In this document: one piece after another, positions 1 through 10,000 of the stretch
How positions within the stretch are numbered: position 1 is the stretch's first letter
Layout: every line of letters starts with the position of its first letter
NCBI RefSeq assembly: GCF_018691265.1
Contig: NW_024881278.1
Location: 8,556,001-8,620,000 of the forward strand
Length of the DNA stretch: 64,000 nucleotides
Direction of reading: 5' to 3'
Source: Tyto alba
Lineage: Eukaryota > Chordata > Aves > Strigiformes > Tytonidae
Made by a program: the position numbers and the translations under genes
The notes under the pieces: model-generated
Database searches by the model: none
Told to the model about the DNA's origin: nothing
Seen by the model: the letters and a program-made list of their open reading frames with translations, nothing else

Positions 1-62
1 GGGAACTGCCTGGGAGGAGGATGAAAATCACAGGAACATGGGTTTCTTGGTGGGAGGAAAAC

Positions 63-127
63 TGATTTATTCATTTGGTTCAGGTTGGGAGCGCAGGCTG
101 CCCATGGTGCAATCAATTTAGTGTCCA
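63..127 (+). repeat. Copy 1 of a dispersed 65-bp repeat pair
   Basis: Begins TGATTTATTCATTTGGTTCAG and continues with GCAGGCTGCCC, GTGCAATCAATTTAGTGTC. The partner copy at 1278-1342 has the same 21-nt start and diverged remainder. The element is not recognised as a known transposon. Confidence 0.8.
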
Positions 128-1079
128 TTTTATCTTATTTAACCTGCTGAGCTCTCACCCTGGAGCTCCCAGACTCTGCCCAGAGACTTACCAGGTCTGG
201 ATACTTTCCCAGAAAGTGTTGGCAAAGTAAGAATTGACCATTAGATTGATGGCTTCTAACCTCAGTACCCTCTCAATACACCAATGGCTCTTCTAGAAGA
301 CTCATTTGGCTTTGAACTGTTATTGGGCATCTCGGTCTGCAAAGTGAGGAGTTGGCTGGGATTTTCTCCTTTGGCCATGGGCTGTGAGCAGCCAGGAAGG
401 GTTACGGGGAAGGTCTCCACGACAGTCAGCACTGGTGGCAACCTGCTGGTGGGCAAGGCTGTGTCCAGTCCAGTCGCCCACTTAAACCAAGAGAGTTGAG
501 TGCCCAAAAGGCTATTAATTAAGAAGAAACATTGTGAAGTGCCTGAGTGATTTGGGAAGGTTTATAAAGTCACAAATAGTGGTTTGGTTTGCAGCATCTG
601 TTGGGAGCTGGGCACGTGTTCTTGTGTATTCACCTGCAAAAGTTCCTCTAGAAGGATGATTCAGTTACAAAGAACCCAAAAGATTGGAACCAAGCAGATA
701 CTGAAAACTGTGTGATGTAGGCTGTTTTCCAAAACAACTCACTTTTACTGAAAACTGTCCTCTGTCTGAGGCCCAGCATGATCTCCTACAACACTGCTCA
801 ACCAGGTGTCTGTGGCCTTCCAGGGTGAGTTATTAACATGGCCATACAAGAAAAAAACAGGCTGTTTCAGGGAATTTACTTAGCATAACCTCTTGTAAAC
901 AGGAGAGGCTGCAGTCTAGAAATAACCGTTTTGGCAAATACATATCACCAGCCTAAAGTTTCTCTTCTTTGGTCATTTTCCAAGACCATAGGTATTTTCC
1001 TGCTGGTGTGACAGGAAGACCTACAGTGAGCAGTCAGGCACAGGCTGGTGCAGGCAGGGACTGGGGCTGGGTACACATC

Positions 1080-1420
1080 TGTATGTACATATATGCACAC
1101 ATCCATATATATGAATGTGCATTTGCATGTGCATTTGTAGATGTATATGTATGTGTATACATACATATACATGTGTATATGTGCATAAGTATATGGATAC
1201 ACATATATGTGTATATATCTATACACATATAGATGTGTGTATATACACACACATATATATATGTATATATGTGTATATGATTTATTCATTTGGTTCAGAT
1301 CTGGGATGCAGGCTGCCCTGTGATGCAATTATTTTAGTGTCTATAGGTGTATATATATGCACATATATGTATACATCTATCCATATATATATATATATAT
1401 GCATGTAGGTATATCTGTGA
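1080..1420. repeat. TA/CA-rich alternating purine-pyrimidine microsatellite
   Basis: About 340 bp dominated by TATATG, CATATATATG, ACACATATATG and (TA)n, interrupted at 1278-1342 by a unique 65-bp segment. Alternating purine-pyrimidine tracts are flexible and can adopt Z-DNA or cruciform forms. The Tyr/Ile/His-rich ORFs across it are by-products. Confidence 0.9.
1278..1342 (+). repeat. Copy 2 of the dispersed 65-bp repeat pair
   Basis: TGATTTATTCATTTGGTTCAG identical to copy 1, then ATGCAGGCTGCCCTGTGATG and CAATTATTTTAGTGTC. It is inserted in the middle of the TA/CA microsatellite, which therefore flanks it on both sides. Confidence 0.8.
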
Positions 1421-1629
1421 GTATGTTTGTGTGCCTAAATACACTTTATACACTTTCCCAAGCTCCTACTGTTGCTGCACTCAGAGCCAGAGCAAGGAGG
1501 CAGCCGGATCTCGGAGCCCATCAATTCTTGGCTCTTAATGATGAACAAATGCCCTCCCGTCACCCGCTGGTGGTGGCCTGGACTCACCAGCCCCGACGGG
1601 GACACCCAAGGTTATGCAGGACGAAGCTG

Positions 1630-1648
1630 GGGGGGGGGGGGGGGGGGG
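1630..1648 (+). repeat. Poly-G run
   Basis: About 19 consecutive G at the left side of the window. No gene near it. The exact length is uncertain. Confidence 0.85.
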
Positions 1649-4199
1649 CTATTCTTTCCCGGGCTAGCATCAGCATCGCTGGATGTCCGAGGACACCACT
1701 TCTCCTCCAGCCAGCTCCTGTTCTGAACTCCTCCTCACACTTGCAAATAAACCGGAGCAAGGTGAGACACGCAGGGGCCTCACCCGGAGCTGTAGGGGAT
1801 GGCTCGAAGCACAGGGCGATGCAGGGGCAGACCCCGTGAGAGCAGCCTGTACTCATGCCAAACGTCTGTGAGCCCCACTTCCACAGAACGGCTTGTTTCT
1901 AACCAGAGAGATGGTTTTAAACCTTTATGGTTCTTAGCACGCTAAAAAGAAAATAAATATGTGGTCCACCAGCGAGTCTCCAGTAACAAAGTGCAGGTCT
2001 TTGAACGAGGTCTGTAATGTTCTCCATCCTGCTCTGTGCTCTCGAAAGAAACGGTGCTAAAGATATATGGGGCAGGTAGAGCTGATGGAAACAGTTTCAA
2101 CCTCATTTTTTTTCTGTCAGAAAATGCCATTTCATCAAAATTGACATGTTCCAAGGGATGGTATTGATTTTGACAAAACTGTTGCTGAAAAAGTGTCAGT
2201 GTGGATTGTTTCCACCCTCTCACTTTGTTGAAATAAATTCAAAAAGTTCCACTCCAATCAAGCCCAATTTTCTCTGGATTATGTCAGTCTGCTTGCACAG
2301 AGAGGAATTTGCTGTGAGTCTGGATCGTGGAGAGGCAGAGCAGCATTTCACGTCACCCTACTTAAGAGACTGATTTTATTTTGGGATTTATTTGGGGGGT
2401 CTTTGCTCCCAGCATTCTTCTGGGATGGAGAATGACTTGGCTGAAGTGTGTGGGGTGGGACTGAGTTCCCCCTGGGGATTCTCCACATGCCCCTCCTTTG
2501 CCATTCAAAAATGCCATCTTCCCTTCTCTCTTTAGGGAGCAAGTGAGGCAACGAACCATCCTCTCAACTTTGGTAGGTCTTCATTCTTGTGAGATGAGAA
2601 AATTCTCTATTAGCTATACAAAATACCCGAGGGAGGTTTCGAGGTGAGAATTATCCACCCCCAGCAAATTCCAGTCCCTCTACCCCTCAGATCTCCTGTA
2701 AGTGCCCCCCAGCCCCTCTAAGTTCCCCTTCCACGCTGTCTGCATTCAGATCAGCCCAATTTCCTTCTGGACACAAGAAGAAAAGGCTGAGTGCTGGGCA
2801 GGGGTGGCTTTCCCCTCCTCAGTCCGGATGTTCAGACCTGAGTGTGAACTCTGAACATCCTGGACTTCCAACTGGAGAGAGCCATGCCCATTTCCAACTG
2901 TAAATGTCTAAATTTCTAACTGGGAGCACCCAGTAATCTCAGTAGCAGCTCTTGCTGCCGGGCCATGATGCCCTGCTGCCAGCATCCACACCGGGACCCC
3001 CATTTTGCTCTCTTAGATGCATTGCTTGTCCAGACCTCTGCTCAGCCCAAGTCCAGTTGTCCCACCCATCACTGGGCTGGGCTGAACTGGGTGTTTGTAC
3101 AGCCGACAAGACACAGCCTGTACCACAAGGCTCACATTCCTGCAGCAGGCAAGGGGGGAGCATGGGGCTTGCTCCTGGTGGGGGGGAACAGCTACCAAGA
3201 GTGTTTTCCCACCCAGCAAGATTCCTCCTTAACCCTCCTCGCTGGGGACACCCAACCATGGTGTCCTCAACCTGCCTCAACAAGCGACAGCAGATCTGCA
3301 TGGGGACAGGCCACTGGGTTTTGCTTTTCGGTTGCTCTGCCTGCACCAGAAATGCTGCCAGGCAGGGAAATGGGGGCCAGCGGGGGACAGGCTTCGAGGT
3401 GAGCAATTGTGGGTGTGTGTGTCTGTGCAGCTGATCCCAAATGGAGCCCGTCCAGCTCTGCGATAGGATCAGTCAGGACAGATAACCAACCCACAGCTTC
3501 CTTGTGAAAACTCCTCTCTCACAGCAAATCACGGCAGGGAAAAGGAAGGCAGCTACAAGCTTCCAAAGACCTGAATTAAATTCAGTGGCTGAAACAATCC
3601 CCCCAAAAGGTGTGTTGCTTTAATAAGAAAGTCCCTTCCCTAAGCATAATTGTTAAAACTGCATTTTTAATAAAGGCTACTGACAGTCAAACAGTCAAGA
3701 AAAGAACAGAAACCAGAAGCTTGACTGCACAAAAGCCACTCTGCTGTTACCCAGCATGCCTCGCTCTGCTCCCCGTGCCTGCCCGCCTTTGAGCAGCATC
3801 CCACAGATTGTCACAGCAGCTCTTCGTGGTACCTCAGCCCCAAATACCTGCGGAAGAGCCGGCTTCTGCTGTGGCTGGGAATATGCTCTGCGTGTCTGCC
3901 TGTTCCCAGCTGGGAAAGGGGAGGCTGCCCAGCCAGCTGCTGGTACGTGTTTGTGGAACAATAGGGTCTCCCTCTGGTGGCAAATTCCACCCGAGGTGTG
4001 CTGACACCACAGGGATGGGGCTGGGTGACAGTACAGCTGGCTTCCAGCCGGCTGCCCAGGCATTGCGTGGCTGTGGGGATGAAGGGGCTCATGGCTCTGC
4101 TACCACTGGCCTCCGCCTTAGCAGGGGTTCCCCAGGATGTCCCAGACAGCACCGCTGCCATGAGCTTCCTTCAAAAGCCTCTGGAGAAGTGGGCACACA

Positions 4200-4335
4200 A
4201 TGCATCCCATCAGATGATTCATCCCAATCAGATGATGCACCCCACCATCACACAGTGCATCCCACCATCACACATCATCCCTCACATTATGCATTCCACT
4301 ATCACACGAGGCATCCCATCACACAACACATTCCT
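4200..4335 (+). repeat. Degenerate ATCCCACCATCACAC-type tandem repeat
   Basis: Imperfect units of 10-20 bp around GCATCCCACCATCACAC and CCCAATCAGATGATG repeat about seven times with drift. No gene or regulatory role evident. Confidence 0.65.
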
Positions 4336-6319
4336 GACATGGCATGGACGGAGCCCCAGCAGTCTTAGCCCCGAGGCTGGGTCCCCAGGCTCAGGACATG
4401 GTGCCTTGCCCATGTGCAGCACTCCTCTGGCTTGCGAAGGGCTGTCTTTGCCTTGGGGCTGTGGCGGATGCTAAGCACCGAGTTGTTGTTCAGGGTTTTT
4501 GGCAGGTTCATGACAGCCTTGGAAGGGAATAACTCAGGCACTCTCGCGCCATCCCAGCAAGACACTAATTAAAAGGATCAGACTCTGCACTACATCTCAG
4601 TCTGACTGCAGCACTCATGTCTCACTCGTCCCAGACGTCTGCCAGAGCCCCCCAGTCCCGTCTCCACAGAGTGCAGGAGCACTGCCCCATCCCACGTCGG
4701 GTGGAGGACGTGAGGAGTCACAGCTGGGTCCCCACAGAGCAGGCTGCTGCAAACCCAGCGAACAGCAAACATCAAGCTGAGCGTGGGGTGCTGGGAGGTG
4801 GGGGCTTTAGCGTGCATCCAGCCCTGAATTACCCCAATGGCTTTAGGAGCCAGAAGGTGCTGCAGGGCTAGACGTGGCTGGCAGAACAGAACAGCCACTG
4901 TGGGGCACAGCACGGCATTTTCAGGCTATTTCAGCCTTTTTATGATGGGCTGCCACCACGTTGGTGGGCATCCTCATTTACCCAGCCCCCTCCACAGCAT
5001 GGGAGCTCAGCACGGGGAACCAGCTTCTCCCAGCTTCCCTGCAGAAGCACTTTTGGGGAGCCCTGTACAGAGGACAGGCAAGTTTCTTCAGGCTCATGAG
5101 CAGTAAGGTTTCAGCATTGGGGAAGTGAAGGGCTCCTCTGATCTCCCAGACCAGCAGAGTCCCAAGAGAAGCAGGGCTTGGGCTGTCCCCATGCTCCCCT
5201 CTTCCCTGGGAGGGGTTGTATTTCCCCAGCTGCTGTGGTGTCGGGGTGGACAGAAAGGCCGTGCGTGCTGCGTTCCAGTTTTAAGGGTGTTGCTGCCAGT
5301 CATCTTTTCCAAAGCTGCTCTGCCACATACTCAAATGCAGCTTTAAATGGATAAGCCTGGCAGGGGACTAGCCAGAGCTGTTAGTCATCTGTTTCAGGTG
5401 ACTCGTCCATCCTCACATCCTTCAAAAATGCAGTCAGTGGCAGTCTGGCGGCAGATCTTGCTCTGGGACAGTGCTCTCGCCTACTTAAAATTCCCTCCTT
5501 TCCCTCTTGGGTTTTGTAGTCAGTTGCAAAGACCAGCTCTGGCTGGAGGCTTTGCAGCAGCAGAGGCAAAACTGAACTTTGCCACCCTGAGGTTGAAGGC
5601 AAAATAATTTCCTGGGGTGGGATGTCAAATTTGGCATCCCTCTTGCTCCCTCCCTCCCACAAAGACACACTCTCTGCAAAAAACGCAGGCGTGTATTCTC
5701 CTGCCAGGATATTTCTTCCCTGCCCGGCTGTAGGACCTTCCCCTTCTCCAGACAATGAAGGGACCGAAGCCAATGGCAGCGGCTGGTAGAGCCAGGGAAT
5801 GTGAAAGCCCAGTGGAGCCCGTCCTGAACGCGCCCCAGCCGGCTGGACAGGAGGGGGATAACAAACCCTGGTGGGTGGGCTGCGAGGGGCAGCCCTACTT
5901 CCAGCCCCCTGCTCACCCGTGGCCAGGTGAGGCAGGTGGGAGCCAGCCTGGGGCTTGGGAGGGGGTGGCCACCCACCTCCCTGTTTGTGCCCAGAGATGT
6001 CCCGTAGCCCCACATCTTCAGGAGTCACCCAGCAGAGCCACAGCCCTCATCCTCAGTGGAGGAGAACCCCAAATCTGCCCACGCAATTAGACACAAGGAG
6101 CACGGCTACAACACCAGCCCCCAACCCCCCGGTGGGTGGGTGCACAAATCCAGAGCTGGCACAGAGTGATTCCTCCCAGCCAAGTGCCCCCAAGATCCCA
6201 CCGGGTCTCTGCTGCTTACAGGGAACCCACAGATGCTGCCTGAGGCTGGGGGGGCACCAAGAGAAGCCACAGTGCTCGGCCAGCCCCCAAGGGAAGGAGG
6301 TGAGTGGCGTGTGCCCACG

Positions 6320-6934
6320 GTAGTCACTTTTTATTAAGGTTTGTTATTATAAAAATAGATCATAAACTGTTGTGGCACACTGGTCCATTTGCACTCCGGG
6401 GCAGAGGCACTGGAAGGCTGGGGCAGAGAAGGCTCCATCACACAGATTATCTGGCCATGGCCTGGGGAAGCCAGAAACTGGGAAACGGGCTCCCTTGGTC
6501 TGGGACAGAGCTGGTGATGCTCCGAGAGATGGGGCTGGGGACAGAAGTGTTCACTGCCCTGCATCCAATGGTCTTCAGGGACATGGGAAGGAGAAAGAAA
6601 AACTGAAAGCAAAGGGGAAAAAAAAAAAAAAAAAAGGCAAAATAAAGAAAGAAGACTGAGTCTCTTCTGTCACCCTTTTCCAATCCAATGGAGGCAAAAC
6701 ATCCCTCCGGGCAGTGTGAGCAAACATCCCTGCGCAGGGAATTGCCGTGGGAGTATGGCACCTCTCACCACCCGGGCTGTCTCTTCGTCCCCACAGGTAC
6801 CTGCCGGAGGCGGTGGTGCTTCAGGTACAGTTTGGTGGCACTTTGGCTACAGTTTGGTGGCACTTTGGGCTTCGATTACAGTTTGCAGGTGCTTTTCCCA
6901 GGAGTCCCTGTCTCTAGATGACTGCTCCACGGCT
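6320..6934 (-). other. PAX1: PAX1 3' UTR with candidate poly(A) signal
   Basis: The minus strand after the stop codon is non-coding. The first canonical AATAAA on that strand is at 6330-6335 (TTTATT on plus), about 600 nt downstream, followed by a GT-containing stretch (GTGGGCACACGCC) typical of the region after cleavage sites. The real cleavage site cannot be fixed without transcripts. The UTR includes a two-copy 22-bp tandem repeat at 6826-6869 and a plus-strand A-run near 6620-6636. Confidence 0.6.
6826..6869 (-). repeat. Two-copy 22-bp tandem repeat in the PAX1 3' UTR
   Basis: TACAGTTTGGTGGCACTTTG plus GC, repeated at once with one base changed, and a third partial start (TACAGTTTG) at 6877. 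It begins 66 bp after the PAX1 stop, on the UTR side. Confidence 0.85.
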
Positions 6935-7026
6935 CTAGGAAGAGGAGGCTGGGATAGAGAGTCCATGGAGGGTATTTAGGGGGTCCGGAGGTTTCCCCAC
7001 AGGGCTGGCAGGTTTTCTGTCCACAG
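6935..7026 (-). CDS. PAX1: PAX1 terminal coding exon 5
   Basis: A 92-bp coding segment after the acceptor TTTCTGCAG (7027-7028), ending in TAG at 6935-6937. The join R-E-A-V-D-R-K-P resembles human R-E-V-A-D-R-K-P, and the tail [14 protein letters not shown] matches the conserved end of the 457-residue human isoform. It lies 2.5 kb from exon 4. The frame is open for about 110 bases upstream of the acceptor, but that part (a hydrophobic [10 protein letters not shown] stretch) is intronic. Confidence 0.92.
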
Positions 7027-10000
7027 CTGCAGAAAGGGGGAGGGGGGAGAGGCATAGGAGAATAAAAGACAACAACAAGGCAGTGGATTGATGGACTCCA
7101 AACACATTGCTGCAGCCAGGCACATCCCATATCTGCATGCATGCGGACCCTCCTCCAACAGCCCCCCAGGAGTCACTTTACCCCTCTGACCCCCCCCATC
7201 CACCTGCCCCCCAGGAAAGCCATCCCTCCAGAAAGGGGCTCCCAGACTCCACATATCAGAGCTCTCCGTGGGAAACGGAGAGAGAAGCAGATGGGATGCA
7301 TCTCCCAAGCAACTGTGATGATGCCAGAGCCCCTCAGCCATTGCCAGGAGTCTGGGTCTGCCTGGAGAGGTGACCCAGACCCATCCCAGCCACACAGAGA
7401 TCCTGTCCCATGTGCCACCAGTGTCGAGAAGGAGATGGGGAAAGGGAAGGGGAGAGGAGAGGGTTCCCAGCCTCAGCCCATTCCAGGCCCATCCCACAGC
7501 TGGCTCAGGCCCCGTGGGTCCCCCCACACCCCACACACAGGCCTTCAGGGCACAGAGGAGATGCAAAGTGTCCCAGGGACGCTGTGGGCACAGGGATAAG
7601 CAGGGAGAATTTTCTGGGGAAACCGCAGCTGTGAAATCGGAAAAGGTCTGAACTAGAAGTTGAAAGTGCCCAGCCGAGTTTATCTTTTTTTCTCTCTCTT
7701 TCCTTATATCTTTATTTTCTGCTCTTGTTTCTTTCTTTCCTTCTCTCTCCTGCCCTCTTGCTGCCTTTCCCCCCCTCCCCGAGAGTACCAGGGGCCAGGA
7801 AGCGGGGAGCCCGGGTGCCCCCTCACACACCGGGAGGCCGCCCTTCCTCCACCAGCCCCCTGCTCAGGGCTGAGGGGAGGATCGTTTTGCTGGATAATCT
7901 GATATTTGACTTGTCCCAGATAAGTAGTGGAACCAGAAAACCGATCCAAATTCAATTAAAAAGGAAAAAAATAATTAAAAGAAAAAAAAAAAAAAGAGAG
8001 AAAGAAAGAAATGACACACAAAACCACAAAAACACAAAAGTTTAAAGAAAGTCTGTGGGCCTTTTGGCAGAGACAGTTTGAAGATTAGCAAGTCAAAAAA
8101 CCCAGGCTCCAAGACACTTAAAACACCTCAAAAAATATACTAAATATAGGCGGGTCATCTTTCCTTCTTTGTTCGTTTTCTTGTCTTTTTTCATTCCTTT
8201 TTTTATTTTTTTCCTTCTTGCTTTCTGTCTTTCCTTTTCTTTCTTTCGTTTTTTTCTTCCCCTTTCCTTTCTCCCTCTCGATTTCTCATGTCCTGTTTTT
8301 TAATTATTTTTCCAGAGAATTGGTTTACAATTATCTATTTTCACTCATTGATACTTGCAATAACTCTTCCCCGGGACAGCTGATGTTATAACTCACAGCA
8401 GGTTGCCGTAGTTAGAAATGGTAAAGGGTCGTATTAAAATAAATAAATAAAAATTTAAACTCCAGAAAACCAACAATAAAGAAATGGACCAATAAGTGAG
8501 ATATAAATTACAAATGTGAAAAATAATAGAAAGTCTAACACCACGAAAAGGAGAAAGATATCGATGGGATTTTTATAGCTAGAACAGATGAGTTGGAATT
8601 TTTAAAACGAAACCGCCGATCGAGGAAATAAAGCCTCCATCAATGAACCGAAATAATTAGCAGGAGAAACGTCCCAATTAATAGCCTCTATTATATGCGT
8701 TCAAACCGCATCCATGTGATCCTCATGGAGAGTTTATCTTTAACTACACCCCACGGCGGGGGATTTATCATGTTAATAATTCTTAGTCGGGATTTTCCTG
8801 CGTTATCTGCACGGCTCCCCGGTAAAATGGATGCCGTTAGTAAGTCTTTGTATCGTTTATATCTTTTTTTGTTTTGGTTTGGGGTTTTTTTGGTTGATTT
8901 TTTTTTTTTTTTTTTTTAAATCGAGCTGCCGCCGCAGCTCCTGTCCTGCCCCGCCGCACCCCGCAAATTCCGCCGAGAAAACCGTCCCTGTCCGGGGGGC
9001 GGGGGAACGACGAAAAATTAAAGATTCGCCCTAAATCCTCCCTCTTCCCTGGCGATTTCCAGCGCACACGAGTGAGGATGAACAGAAAAACTGATTTCCA
9101 CTTTATAATCCCGATGTGCCGGCTGAGACCGGGCGGGAAGGCGCTGGACGGGCTGCGGGGGGGGGGGCTGGGGACGGACCCATCGAATACTGCGGCGGGG
9201 GGGCCGGGGGGGCCTCCCAGCCCTCGGCATGAGCTGAGGGACAGAGGGGACCGGGTCTGCCCGGGGTGGGGGTGGCGGCAGGGCAAACCCTGGGGACCGC
9301 CAGCCCCAGAGCCCTCATGGGGGTGGAGGGGAAATATTATAGATATTTAAAATATTCAGCGAGGTAACCTCAAATATCCTCTGCCTGAAGGTGGGGGACC
9401 CGCACGCACTCCCTCAGCACCCCCCCTCCAGTTCCACTCCCTCCCCTCCGGAGGCCCCGGGGGGATCCGCAGCCGCCCCCCGCGCCGCCCCGGGGGTTCC
9501 CCCCGCCGTGTGTGCGTGTGTGTGCCCCCCACTACGGCTCACCTTCCCTCCCGGGCTGCTTGAACGCCATCGCCGTGGCCAGGTCGCCGCCGTGCACCGC
9601 CACGCCGGGCCCGTGGTGGGCGAGGGGGCTGCCCTGCGGCTGCCAGGGGGGGCCCGGGGGGATGTAGCCGCCGGGCGCCCCGCCGAAGACGCCGGGTTGG
9701 TTGGAGGGGGGGTAGGCGCAGGCCGGGAGAAAGCCGCCCACCGAGGAGAGCCCCGGGGCGGGCTGGAGACAGGCACAAAGAGACACGGTAGGGTACGAGG
9801 GGAAGCATCGTTGTGCTGGGAAAGGGGAGGCGAGGGGGGCTCAAAACCAACCCACCCGGCTCTGGGTGTCGGGGTTGCCCCTCCCGGGGGTCCGGCTGGC
9901 CGCGGCGGTGCGGAGCCCGGGCGGAGGGGGAATGGGGGAAATTCGACCTCCGCTCCCCGCCTTGTGCCCTCCTGTCCCCCTCCTTGTCCCCTCCTGCTCC

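Larger units (their letters stand above)
1..6319. other. Intergenic DNA beyond the PAX1 3' end
   Basis: Apart from the repeats listed, no gene, RNA or transposon was recognised. Open frames are short or compositional. In human, the gene desert on the far side of PAX1 leads towards FOXA2, which is not in this window. Confidence 0.5.

Noticed and set aside
945..1328. Tyr/Ile/His-rich ORFs on both strands
   Set aside because: They translate the TA/CA microsatellite.
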